NCBI GenBank assembly: GCA_018696595.1
Contig: JABHQW010000007.1
Coordinates: 1 to 58,268 of the forward strand
Length of the DNA stretch: 58,268 nt
Origin: Candidatus Woesearchaeota archaeon
GTDB taxonomy: Archaea; Nanobdellota; Nanobdellia; Woesearchaeales; GW2011-AR9
Direction of reading: 5' to 3'
Shown here: positions 48,666 through 56,323 of the stretch, piece after piece
Layout of the letters: the number at the start of each line of letters is the position of its first letter
Numbering within the stretch: the stretch's first letter is position 1
Translations under genes and position numbers: made by a program
Notes under the pieces: model-generated
What the model was told of the DNA's origin: nothing
Database searches by the model: none
Seen by the model: only the letters and a program-made list of their open reading frames with translations

Positions 48666-49748
48666 TCACAATGTCAAGTAATTGGCAGCCCATAACATTC
48701 CAGAATCGCAGTAAAAGAACGGACTACTAAACGGTTTACCGTTGGCAAAGAAAACTTCTAAGTAATTCTTATGTTTTTCAATCATTTCTGTGTAAACTTC
48801 TTTATACTCAGAAGCTTTTTGTTTATCAATCTGCTGAACCAACTTAACAAATAACGGACCCATATGTGTCCAAACAGAATCACTTTCATAATTGTACATT
48901 AAAAGTTCTTCAGGAATAAACTTAACTTGATCTCTACTTTGTGTATACTTTAAAGGTAAAGGTTCATCTAATCCGGCTTTAGCAATTTGTTGCAAAGCAG
49001 AACGCATCATTTCTTTATCAGAAATTATTCCCAGAATGAAAGGAAACAGATTAGCATCTCCAGCCACATATTCTTTCCTGGAAAGGTCATCATAAAAATA
49101 TTTGCCGTTCCAGAAATGTCTTTTAATCAAACTAGGATAATCGAATTTCTTGAAAGGGTTTTCTAATTTCATTTCTTTAAGATCATTAGCTAACATTGCC
49201 AACATACAATTGTCATAACAAGAACTTTTTCTAACCGAAAAATCTTTCATTGAAGAAAATGTTACTTTAGGGGTTACTAGACCCGTATGCTCATCAATAA
49301 CTTTCTTGTAAAATTTTCTAATTTCTTTGTTCAAGAAGTTTTTGTAAGAGTGATATGAAAATTTGCTAATTTTAATAGTATGAATTAGCCAAGGTAAAGA
49401 ATCAACTGCAAACACAGGAAAATCATAAGCTCTGCCTTTCGGAGTTATTGTTGTAGTTATTTTGTTGTATTGTTTAAATCTGTTTAAAGCAAATCGAATT
49501 GTTTGATGAACTTCTTTATTATATTTTAATTTGATTAAAGAACTTGCACACCACCCAAAATCTCTTGTCCAGAATTGTGAAAAGTTTCCTGATGAAGTTT
49601 GAAAATATCTACCGTTCCAACAATCTTCAACTACTTTTTGACAAATTTCTTCAGCGTTTCCTTCATATTTCTTTTTAAAGAATCTGCGGTACCAACTAGT
49701 AAAAAATATTCTTACTCCTTCTGTTAAATAAAATCCCAAACCCACCAT
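48666..49748 (-). CDS. Six-hairpin glycoside hydrolase-like protein
   Basis: 360 residues. The pattern FWTRDFGWCASSLIKL resembles the substrate-binding 'W.RD.GW' helix of (alpha/alpha)6-barrel glucoamylase or amylo-alpha-1,6-glucosidase relatives; other aromatic-rich helices (RHFWNGKYFYDDLSRKEYVA, GDANLFPFILGI) fit the same fold. The N-terminus has a hydrophobic stretch but no clear signal peptide. Probable role: trimming or remodelling an alpha-glucan or glycan; the catalytic acid cannot be assigned by eye. Confidence 0.7.
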   Translation of the reverse strand: MVGLGFYLTEGVRIFFTSWYRRFFKKKYEGNAEEICQKVVEDCWNGRYFQTSSGNFSQFWTRDFGWCASSLIKLKYNKEVHQTIRFALNRFKQYNKITTTITPKGRAYDFPVFAVDSLPWLIHTIKISKFSYHSYKNFLNKEIRKFYKKVIDEHTGLVTPKVTFSSMKDFSVRKSSCYDNCMLAMLANDLKEMKLENPFKKFDYPSLIKRHFWNGKYFYDDLSRKEYVAGDANLFPFILGIISDKEMMRSALQQIAKAGLDEPLPLKYTQSRDQVKFIPEELLMYNYESDSVWTHMGPLFVKLVQQIDKQKASEYKEVYTEMIEKHKNYLEVFFANGKPFSSPFFYCDSGMLWAANYLTL

Positions 49749-49815
49749 ATATAGTGTAGAATTGAAGTAATATAAATATTTATTGGAAGAAAAGTAAAAA
49801 ACACATGATTAAAAA

Positions 49816-50391
49816 TTATTTTCTTTTGTGACCACCAATGTCAAAAGTTAAAGGATTTGGAGAATAACATCTTCTTACGTCATGATTGTAATTTATTGCT
49901 CTTCCAAAATGTTTTACTACTATTTCGTCTTGACCCAACTCATCAATTACTTCTTTCCATCCTTGCCCAGTTATTTCTAAATTTTTGTAATTTCTTACTC
50001 TTCCATATAACCTAAATAGTTTAGGATCAGTTCTTCGAGCCATATTTACTTTATGGTCTTTACGGCCAGGATTCCCTAACTCTTGTGGCCGAAGTAAATA
50101 TAAATCTTCTAAATTTTGGACTTTTACTTCTTTTGTTTCTTCTTGATGTCCAGAAATAATTGCTTGTTCTGCAATAATGTAAGCAAGAAGTAACGTTTTA
50201 TCTTCCATTCTTATAAGATCATGGTAAGCATGATAATTGGTAGGTCTATGGTTAAGATTAAAATCTTGGTTAGGATCTGCAAGTTCCCGTTCTTGTTGTC
50301 TTTCTAAGAAATCTTTAACTGCTTGTTCATCAGAAAATTTAATACCATACTTTCTAATGCAATTCTCTAAAACAGTATCTAAAGTGTTCAT
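49816..50391 (-). CDS. Unknown soluble protein
   Basis: 191 residues. Charged, with segments HAYHDLIRMEDKTLLLAYII, RPQELGNPGRKDHKVNMARR and VVKHFGRAINYNHDVRRCYS. No recognised family. It overlaps the endonuclease V stop by four bases, so the two are translated together; a role in the same repair process is possible but unsupported. Confidence 0.6.
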   Translation of the reverse strand: MNTLDTVLENCIRKYGIKFSDEQAVKDFLERQQERELADPNQDFNLNHRPTNYHAYHDLIRMEDKTLLLAYIIAEQAIISGHQEETKEVKVQNLEDLYLLRPQELGNPGRKDHKVNMARRTDPKLFRLYGRVRNYKNLEITGQGWKEVIDELGQDEIVVKHFGRAINYNHDVRRCYSPNPLTFDIGGHKRK

Positions 50392-51020
50392 TCTTTCTTC
50401 CCCTTAACTTTCTTCTTAGCAACTTTTCTAGCAATATGAAGGGGTTCCGGCATTTTATGTGGAAACTGAATAGTTTTAGAAACAATGTTTAATGTTGAAC
50501 CAAAAGTGATTAAGTGTCCTGGTGCAACGTAAACAGGATTAGCATGTTCTCTTGTCTTTACTTCAAATCCAACATGTTCGTTATGATTAATTATTTTCCC
50601 TTTCTCAATTGTACCAAATGGAAGTTTTTGTGTAACTCCAATAGTTGGTTTGTTTAGAGATAATCCTAAATGAGAAGCCATACCTAGTTTTCTTGGATGA
50701 TTAATTCCTAATCCATTAACCATAATAACATCTGGTTCTTCATCTAATTGATTATATGCTTCAATAATTGCTGGCATTTCTCGATAAGCTTGAAATCCAG
50801 CTTTGTATGGAAGAGGACTTGATAAAGAATAAGTTTTTTTCTCAATAACTTTTAATGAAGGGAATTCACAAACTACAACTGAAGCCAAAATATTATCTCC
50901 TTCAACAATACAATCTACTCCTGCAATAGTTTTTAATTTATCAAAGTCGTCTTGCAATCGTATCTTTCTAGCAAGTTTGTTCTGTTCTCTTTTTAGTTCG
51001 AATGAATCTATTTTAATCAC
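50388..51020 (-). CDS. nfi: Endonuclease V homologue with altered catalytic residue
   Basis: 210 residues with the endonuclease V framework: TIAGVDCIVE (D36), GFQAYREMPAIIEAY (E81), VIMVNGLGINHPRKLGMASH, and KPTIGVTQK. The family normally has D-G at the third metal position (E. coli Asp110, in VDGxGxxHPR); here it is N102-G. Loss of that Asp removes activity in the E. coli enzyme, so this protein may bind deaminated DNA without cutting, use another ligand, or be low-activity. The codon is AAT by direct reading. Confidence 0.85.
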   Translation of the reverse strand: MIKIDSFELKREQNKLARKIRLQDDFDKLKTIAGVDCIVEGDNILASVVVCEFPSLKVIEKKTYSLSSPLPYKAGFQAYREMPAIIEAYNQLDEEPDVIMVNGLGINHPRKLGMASHLGLSLNKPTIGVTQKLPFGTIEKGKIINHNEHVGFEVKTREHANPVYVAPGHLITFGSTLNIVSKTIQFPHKMPEPLHIARKVAKKKVKGKKE

Positions 51021-51096
51021 CTATTTGAAAGTATACTTTCCAGAGCAAGGTTTATTTATAAATGTTTTGTTACTTAAGAGTGGTTGTTTAAAGGAA

Positions 51097-51903
51097 ATGT
51101 TTATAAAAAACCAACAGCTTTTAGAGAAAATAATGGAATTACGCCAAACATTAGAACAAAGAATATATCTTAATGTTCAACAAAAGTTAGCATTAAAGCA
51201 GTTATTACTATTAAAATTAGAATTAAAACATCCAGAGTATCCTGATGTTGTTAGGGGTTTAGAAGGAATGAAGGTTGCAGATAAAGTTCTAAAAGAAAAA
51301 GAAGTTGCTGGTGTTTTAATTGGTGGGTTAGCTGAAGCAGTTTGGAACCAAAGAAGAAAAATAGAAGATCTTTATCGGCATAAAGATGTTGACGTCATGG
51401 TTTTGGGTGAAACTAGTTTTGATAAATTTGAGGGTGGGGTCGATTGGTGGTTACCACAAAAAGCCAGAATATCCACGATAGGAAATTATACTGAAGGCGA
51501 AAGAAAAGAACAATGGTACGAAAATGGTAATGGAGTAATTCTATCTTTTGGTGCAAAAAGAGTTCAGGATTTAGAACCAGGATTATACATCCCTGATAAT
51601 GAGTGGGTCATTGATATGCGCGAATATGAAGCAAGTGCACACATTGATTATGGTAGTGTTGATACGGAATTTGATGACCAAGTTTTTGAAAAGTTTAGAA
51701 AACATATTAAGAAAAAAGTAAAAACAAGATTACCCTCATTTATTTGTGAAGAATTTGAAAGACAAATAATGTCTTATCAATATGAACCAAATTGGAGAAT
51801 TGTAGATGCTGTGGAATTAGAACTATTTGATTTAGGGACTATACGAGGAATCAATAAGTTTAAAGGAAATTATCTTAAACCTAACGAACAACCAAAAACT
51901 TAA
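51097..51903 (+). CDS. Nucleotidyltransferase-superfamily protein
   Basis: 268 residues from the ATG at 51097; the ATG at 51133 also fits a TATA box (TTTATAAAA, about 51100) for a leaderless start. The Pol-beta-type signature GVLIGGLAEAVW...HKDVDVMVLG gives Gly-Gly and the D-x-D metal pair. A long helical N-terminus precedes it. Substrate unknown; it resembles the 'minimal nucleotidyltransferase' group more than a polymerase. Confidence 0.7.
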   Translation: MFIKNQQLLEKIMELRQTLEQRIYLNVQQKLALKQLLLLKLELKHPEYPDVVRGLEGMKVADKVLKEKEVAGVLIGGLAEAVWNQRRKIEDLYRHKDVDVMVLGETSFDKFEGGVDWWLPQKARISTIGNYTEGERKEQWYENGNGVILSFGAKRVQDLEPGLYIPDNEWVIDMREYEASAHIDYGSVDTEFDDQVFEKFRKHIKKKVKTRLPSFICEEFERQIMSYQYEPNWRIVDAVELELFDLGTIRGINKFKGNYLKPNEQPKT

Positions 51904-51939
51904 ACATTCACTTGACAAATCACAATTCAACTAATAAAA

Positions 51940-52446
51940 ATGGAAGAAAACCTAGAACAGAAGTGTAATGAACCAAAAAAGTTTGCTAAGTTAAAAGAAT
52001 GGGGCAAACGTTATGGTTTAGCAGAAATAATTGGGACAGTAACCGCTTATGCAGAATTTTTTGTAGCTAATGAAATTTATGATAATACTATCATTGCTGC
52101 TTATATGGGAACTATAGGAGAAGGCATTGGTTTTTATGGGACAATGATTACTAGAGAAATTATGACTGACGTTAAAAAAGCTAAAGAGGAAAATAGAAGA
52201 TATGAAAATGTTGATGTACTATTAACATTAGGGAAATTAGTTTCTGAATTTGGACCAAGCGAAGTATTAGATTCTTTAGTTGTAAGACCTGCAGCAATGG
52301 GATTTGGAGCAGAAATTCTAGGTAAAGGCCTAGGTGTGGGAATTGGAAAATTAGTTGCAGATGCAGTGTTTTATGTTCCTACAGTGATTTCTTATGAAGT
52401 TAGAAAAAAATTATTTAAAGATAGTAATAAAACAAATTCTAACTAA
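51940..52446 (+). CDS. Glycine-rich membrane-associated protein, unknown
   Basis: 168 residues. Moderately hydrophobic Gly/Ala-rich stretches (LAEIIGTVTAYAEFFVANEI, AAYMGTIGEGIGFYGTMITR, MGFGAEILGKGLGVGIGKLV) resemble glycine-zipper membrane helices. N- and C-termini are charged. No family recognised. Confidence 0.55.
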   Translation: MEENLEQKCNEPKKFAKLKEWGKRYGLAEIIGTVTAYAEFFVANEIYDNTIIAAYMGTIGEGIGFYGTMITREIMTDVKKAKEENRRYENVDVLLTLGKLVSEFGPSEVLDSLVVRPAAMGFGAEILGKGLGVGIGKLVADAVFYVPTVISYEVRKKLFKDSNKTNSN

Positions 52447-52492
52447 TCCCCTTACCAAAAACTTATATACTAATTTTATTTTATACTTAATT

Positions 52493-52948
52493 ATGAACAA
52501 AAGAGGTATTAGTCCAATAATCGCTACTTTACTATTAATTTCTTTCGCAGTAGCTCTGGGCGTAGTAATTATGAGTTTCGGACGAGCACAAGTAGAACTA
52601 GAAGCACAATGTCCAATCAATATTGGTTTAAAAATTTCTAACATTGGTGGAGAAGATCAGTTTTGTTATGATGCAAACTCAAAAGAGATTAAATTTACTT
52701 TAGAAAACGGAGTAAACATTAAAGTAGATGGATTAATTTTTAACGTTATTGGAACCAACCAAGCAGAATCTTCTGAGATTAATACTGAAATTATTAAAGC
52801 GGGAACTTATTTAGGAACAGTAAAATACGATTCTTCTGCTTCTGGCGAGATTAGACAAGTTAAAATTTCTCCTAAAGTGAATTTGTATGATGAAGAACAA
52901 ATTTGTACGGATAAAGCTTTAGTAGTTGAAGATGTTCGAGCTTGTTAG
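52493..52948 (+). CDS. Archaeal type IV pilin/archaellin-like protein
   Basis: 151 residues. Class III signal peptide KRGISPIIATLLLISFAVAL (cleavage expected after Gly by a preflagellin peptidase) followed by a hydrophobic helix and a beta-rich Cys-containing head (three Cys: QCPINIG, QFCYDAN, RAC end region). It is assembled into a surface pilus or attachment fibre. TATA candidate TTATATAC at about 52462 gives a leaderless start. Confidence 0.88.
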   Translation: MNKRGISPIIATLLLISFAVALGVVIMSFGRAQVELEAQCPINIGLKISNIGGEDQFCYDANSKEIKFTLENGVNIKVDGLIFNVIGTNQAESSEINTEIIKAGTYLGTVKYDSSASGEIRQVKISPKVNLYDEEQICTDKALVVEDVRAC

Positions 52949-52956
52949 AAACATAT

Positions 52957-53076
52957 TAAGTTAGATTTGCCAATAGAGGCGATTTTTTTAAGATATTCTC
53001 AAGATTGTAACTCACGAAAAAAAGTGGAGTGCTTGAGAATTTAAAAAAATGATAAACGCCGTGCAATCTTAACTTA
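52957..53076. ncRNA. Candidate structured RNA (H/ACA-like)
   Basis: 120 bases with nested complementarity: TAAGTTAGATTTGC with GCAATCTTAACTTA, GGCG with CGCC, ATTCTCAAG with CTTGAGAAT, and an inner CTCAC/GTGGAG hairpin with an A-rich loop. ACA follows the outer stem by two to three bases on the plus strand (AACTTAATACA), the placing expected of an archaeal H/ACA guide. No gene covers it. The strand and the guide target are unresolved. Confidence 0.4.
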
Positions 53077-53128
53077 ATACAAATATTGTTAAGAAACATT
53101 TTTAACTCATCACATTATTCTTCAACTC

Positions 53129-53947
53129 ATGGAAATAGAAATAGATCTTACTAAGTCTGTAGATGAGAACGCAGGAACGTACTTTAACTTAGCTAAGAAA
53201 GCAAAAAAGAAGATTGAAGGTGCCAAGAAAGCGGTAGAAGTTAGTAAAAAGAAACTAGAAAAGTTACAGAAAGACGAAGATAAATTCATGGAAGTAGAAA
53301 CGAAGAAGTTAGAAAAGAAGGAAAGAAAAAAAGAATGGTATGAAAAATTTCATTGGTTTGTTTCTTCAGAAGATTTTCTTTGCGTTGGCGGAAAAGATGC
53401 TACATCAAACGAAATTATTGTTAAAAAACATACAGACAAAGATGATTTAGTATTTCACACAGAAATGGCAGGGTCTCCTTTCTTTATTGTTAAAAATGGT
53501 CAATCCGCTAAAGAAGAAACAATTAATGAAGCCGCTCAAGCAACAGGAGTTTATTCTCGTGCTTGGAAACTTGGACATACTACTGCGGACGTTTTCTATG
53601 TCAAACCAGAACAAGTAAGTAAAGAAGCACAATCTGGTGAATACATGAGTAAAGGAAGTTTTATGGTTAGAGGAAAATCAACTTTTGTTTATCCAAGATT
53701 AGAATATGCAATTGGTTTAGTTGATACTCAGAAACCCAGAATTCCTGGCACCGCCTCTGATGGTGCAGAAATTATTGGCGGTCCTTTAACAGCGATCAAA
53801 AAAAGAACAAACAAGTTTGTAAAAGTGATCCCAGGAAAATACAAGAAAAGTGCTTTAGCAAAGAAAATCAGATCTAAATTAAAAGGTGGCGATTTAGATG
53901 ACATTATTAAATTCTTACCTGCTGGCGGCGCTGAGATTAAGAAGTGA
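53129..53947 (+). CDS. NFACT-R (Rqc2/RqcH C-terminal) domain protein, stand-alone
   Basis: 272 residues. A coiled coil (about 15-75, Lys/Glu-rich) leads into the NFACT-R (DUF814) domain: KFHWFVSSEDFLCVGGKDAT, DLVFHTEMAGSPFFIVKNGQ, QATGVYSRAWKLG. In typical archaeal NFACT proteins (about 650 residues) this follows an NFACT-N and a HhH region, both of which are absent here. The family binds tRNA and the 60S/50S subunit at stalled ribosomes (Rqc2/RqcH). The N-terminal half may be encoded elsewhere. The start has a TATA about 25-30 bases upstream (TTTTAACTC). Confidence 0.85.
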   Translation: MEIEIDLTKSVDENAGTYFNLAKKAKKKIEGAKKAVEVSKKKLEKLQKDEDKFMEVETKKLEKKERKKEWYEKFHWFVSSEDFLCVGGKDATSNEIIVKKHTDKDDLVFHTEMAGSPFFIVKNGQSAKEETINEAAQATGVYSRAWKLGHTTADVFYVKPEQVSKEAQSGEYMSKGSFMVRGKSTFVYPRLEYAIGLVDTQKPRIPGTASDGAEIIGGPLTAIKKRTNKFVKVIPGKYKKSALAKKIRSKLKGGDLDDIIKFLPAGGAEIKK

Positions 53948-53955
53948 GTCTCTTA

Positions 53956-54034
53956 ACAAACAGCAGTGCCAAAGGAGGCACATTTTTCTGTAAAGAAAAA
54001 TCTAAGGTGCCGTGCCCTGCTGTTTGTGAAAACA
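53956..54034 (+). ncRNA. Candidate structured RNA (H/ACA-like)
   Basis: ACAAACAGCAG (53956-53966) pairs perfectly with CTGCTGTTTGT (54017-54027). Inside, GGCAC...ATTTTTCT and AGAAAAAT...GTGCC form an upper stem separated from the lower one by unpaired TGCCAAAGGA and CTAAG, like a pseudouridylation pocket. ACA occurs four bases after the outer stem. It lies directly after the NFACT-R gene, so it could also be a terminator-like structure; the internal loops favour an RNA. Confidence 0.4.
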
Positions 54035-54086
54035 TATTTAATTTAAGGTAAATTTTTTAAACTGACCTTAATATTTAATTTCTATT

Positions 54087-54190
54087 GCTCCCGTAGTCTA
54101 GTGGATATTTAATGAAACCATAAAGGACACAAGATTGCGGTTTTTCAAAGCAGAAATCTTGAGACCGGAGTTCGATTCTCCGCGGGAGCG
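54087..54190 (+). tRNA. tRNA-Arg(GCG) with two introns
   Basis: Acceptor GCTCCCG/CGGGAGC, discriminator G, T arm CGGAG-TTCGATT-CTCCG. The anticodon stem CAAGA/TCTTG holds a 22-base loop. A bulge-helix-bulge is readable there: TTGC pairs with GCAG, flanked by bulges GGT and AAA, predicting removal of 15 bases after position 37 and a mature loop TTGCGGA, anticodon GCG. The D loop also has about 15 extra bases (TTTAATGAAACCATA) compared with GGATAAGGAC. No CCA is encoded. Glu or Cys readings were considered but fit the splice geometry or the discriminator less well. Confidence 0.8.
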
Positions 54191-54808
54191 TTACTTCTTT
54201 TTCTTAAAAGGATTCTTCAACAGTAACCCTAACCAGGCAAGAGCAGAACCCAATATTCCCAAAGCCATATCTTTCTGAGCATCCCATTGATCACCCTGCA
54301 TTCCCAAGTAATGTGTGCCAATAATTTCACTTCTGGTAATTAAAATAAAAGCAAACTCTATAACCTCAAAAATACTTTGTAAAGAAACAACGGCTAAGAA
54401 AGTTAAGAAAAAAGCCCAAAAACCTTTTATTTTCAGTTTCTTAGAAATAAATTCATAGCCAGGAATGAAAAAGATCAAACCAAATAAGAAATGTACCACA
54501 CGATCATAATAGTTTCTAGCTAAGCCAAAAGAATCACGAATTAATTCAAATAAAGGCATTTCAGTATAACTGTACTGGCTTCCAATTGTATGCAAAACTA
54601 AAAATGCAAAAAGTAAAGTATAACTAAGATTAGAGAATTTAAATTTCTTATAAGTTAAGATTAAGAACCCGACAAAAAGAACTGTTAAGATATTTTCTGC
54701 AATCCAGACGCCGCGATATAAAGGAGAGATAGCAACAATTATCCAGAAAACTAAGAATACCCCTAACAAAATTCGGGGATAGTTTTTCTTATTAAACACC
54801 TCTTTCAT
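54191..54808 (-). CDS. DUF2238/YjdF-like membrane protein
   Basis: 205 residues with about six membrane segments. The family hallmark is HYLGMQGDQWDAQKDMALGI near the C-terminus and YYDRVVHFLFGLIFF in the middle. Function of the family is unknown. It converges on the tRNA-Arg gene with no gap. Confidence 0.85.
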   Translation of the reverse strand: MKEVFNKKNYPRILLGVFLVFWIIVAISPLYRGVWIAENILTVLFVGFLILTYKKFKFSNLSYTLLFAFLVLHTIGSQYSYTEMPLFELIRDSFGLARNYYDRVVHFLFGLIFFIPGYEFISKKLKIKGFWAFFLTFLAVVSLQSIFEVIEFAFILITRSEIIGTHYLGMQGDQWDAQKDMALGILGSALAWLGLLLKNPFKKKK

Positions 54809-54896
54809 TGTTTAAAGAAAATCATTAAGTAATATAAAGTTAACTGATAAGTTTGTTCCTTAAAATTTATAAATAGAGTCTTAATAAAAATAAATT

Positions 54897-55160
54897 ATGA
54901 CATATGAAACAAACAACATTGATTTTTTGAAAGGAGGATTAAAAAGTTCCCCTCGGTTTGAATTAGTTGGAGAACTGGAATTTTTAGCTGGTGGATTAGA
55001 TGATTTGCCAAGACCGGGAAAACCGATCAAAGCAGGAGTACTTTACGTTGCAAGGAAAGCAGGAGATGCAGTAGAAACAGCAACAGAACCACTAAGAAAA
55101 GCTTATAGTATGATGGAAACTTTGAAACATTATTTCAATCCTAAGAATCAGAATGACTAA
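54897..55160 (+). CDS. Small soluble protein, unknown
   Basis: 87 residues. Repeating LKGGL/LAGGLDDLP-type motifs (FLKGGLKSSPRFELVGELEF; FLAGGLDDLPRPGKPI) then a helix (KAGVLYVARKAGDAVETATE). TATA-like AAAATTTATAAA about 30 bases upstream fits leaderless expression. Overlaps the convergent gene by 20 bases. No family recognised. Confidence 0.55.
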   Translation: MTYETNNIDFLKGGLKSSPRFELVGELEFLAGGLDDLPRPGKPIKAGVLYVARKAGDAVETATEPLRKAYSMMETLKHYFNPKNQND

Positions 55161-55692
55161 TTATTACAATCCCTCTTTCTTTGCCATCAACTTCTTTTGA
55201 CATTGCTTTCATTAATTCTTTAATAGAAGTTTTCCAATAAGACTTATCTTCATAACTAGGGTCACATATTTCTACAACATCATCTTCAATAGAATTAACT
55301 AAACAGAAATGCCCCCAATTCTTCTGAGGATCGTAAATACCTCGATGTAAGTTGATCATAATATCGTTTCCTTTTTCCAAATTCTCAGTAATCAATTTCT
55401 TCAAATCTTTAATCTCAGGAAAAAGAATTACTTCTGCTTTTAATCCGTATTTTTCAAGAATAGAACCAAACTGATTAAATTCTAACAGATTTAAACCAGC
55501 ATCAGAATCATTAATTTCAAAATCAAGCAAATATTTATCTTGATTCTTATTTCTTATTCGAGTACCTAATTTCTTAGCCAATTCTTCTTGCTCTACCCAA
55601 ATTCCTCTTCTGAACAGAATCATCTGTAAAGAGGTAGGACCGCAGAAAGAACTTTTCTGAGTAAGATGTTTATATGGTGGATTGATTCTCAT
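55141..55692 (-). CDS. C39-like papain-fold peptidase
   Basis: 183 residues from the ATG at 55692, chosen by the TATA-like TATATATTA about 30 bases upstream; an earlier start would add a hydrophobic leader. Catalytic Cys in SSFCGPTSLQM, His in NWGHFCLVN, and Asp/Asn candidate in ICDPSYEDKSY: the C39/C70 pattern. No partner transporter is seen. It could trim peptides or proteins in the cytoplasm or, with the longer start, outside. Confidence 0.75.
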   Translation of the reverse strand: MRINPPYKHLTQKSSFCGPTSLQMILFRRGIWVEQEELAKKLGTRIRNKNQDKYLLDFEINDSDAGLNLLEFNQFGSILEKYGLKAEVILFPEIKDLKKLITENLEKGNDIMINLHRGIYDPQKNWGHFCLVNSIEDDVVEICDPSYEDKSYWKTSIKELMKAMSKEVDGKERGIVIISHSDS

Positions 55693-55738
55693 AAAAATAA
55701 AAACAAAGAAGTAATATATAAACTTAATCCAAATCAAG

Positions 55739-55886
55739 TTTTTACAAAACTCCCTTTATTGTCTTCAAAATTCTCGTCGTTTGTTTTAATAGTGCTACGT
55801 TCCCGTAGGGAGCAACCCCTCGTAACGCACTAAAATTAATTTTGATAGAATTTTGACCTTATGACAATAGCGAGAGTTTTTGTAAC
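55739..55886. repeat. Solitary palindromic element, copy 2
   Basis: 148 bp with long inverted ends: TTACAAAACTC...TATTGTC...TCAAAATTCT at the left against AGAATTTTGA...GACAATA...GAGTTTTTGTAA at the right. The centre is GTGCTACGTTCCCGTAGGG then AGCAACCCCTCGTAACGCAC. It lies between two minus-strand genes and contains no gene. It matches the element at 37815-37956 in plan and in the centre, but not in the outer arms, which are element-specific. Confidence 0.65.
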
Positions 55887-56195
55887 TTAATCTTCTCTAA
55901 CTTTCTTAATCTTCTTTTTTACTTTCTCATAGAAAGGAACTTGACCAGTTTTAAAGATATAAGCAGCTACAACAATAAATAATCCAAGGATTGCAGCAGA
56001 ACTAATATAATTTGTTTCTTTAACAACAATTTGATCAGGATACTCGTGACATTCATAATCCGTACCACAATAAGCATTGCCTGGGCAATCTCTGTTACTG
56101 TTACATTCTCGCTGAGCAAAGCTAACAAGTACATAAGCCAATATAACTAAAGCTAAGACAACGGCAACAATTTGAATCATACCCTTTTTGTTCAT
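55887..56195 (-). CDS. Pilin-like membrane protein with Cys-rich region
   Basis: 102 residues. An N-terminal class III-like signal (MNKKGMIQIVAVVLALVILA) is followed by a small Cys module, ECNSNRDCPGNAYCGTDYEC, then a second hydrophobic segment (ISSAAILGLFIVVAAYIF) and a basic tail. The Cys module resembles the short EGF/WAP-like blocks in the surface protein at 45656. Likely membrane-bound and exposed. Confidence 0.65.
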   Translation of the reverse strand: MNKKGMIQIVAVVLALVILAYVLVSFAQRECNSNRDCPGNAYCGTDYECHEYPDQIVVKETNYISSAAILGLFIVVAAYIFKTGQVPFYEKVKKKIKKVRED

Positions 56196-56263
56196 TGAAT
56201 CAAAGATTGAAACCAGGTTGTTTTTAAAGTTTGTGGAAGGTATATGATTTATATGTCAGAACC

Positions 56264-56303
56264 CACTAGACACACTAGACAACCTTGGAAAGAATATATA
56301 AAT
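56264..56303 (+). promoter_or_regulatory. 40 bp promoter repeat, copy 2
   Basis: Identical to 35106-35145, including the TATA box GAATATATAAAT. Here it drives the LAGLIDADG endonuclease-like gene, whose GTG start lies 21 bases after the repeat, the same spacing as the first copy to its small gene. The identity between two distant sites points to recent copying or strong constraint. Confidence 0.75.
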
Positions 56304-56323
56304 GATTTTTACTACAAAGGATT

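Noticed and set aside
54087-54190. tRNA-Glu(TTC) or tRNA-Cys(GCA) instead of tRNA-Arg(GCG)
   Set aside because: TTTTCAA occurs in the loop but cannot be made by one excision; the GCA reading needs a cut at 35/36 and does not fit the TTGC/GCAG helix with GGT and AAA bulges. G73 and the D-loop GGATAAGG favour Arg.
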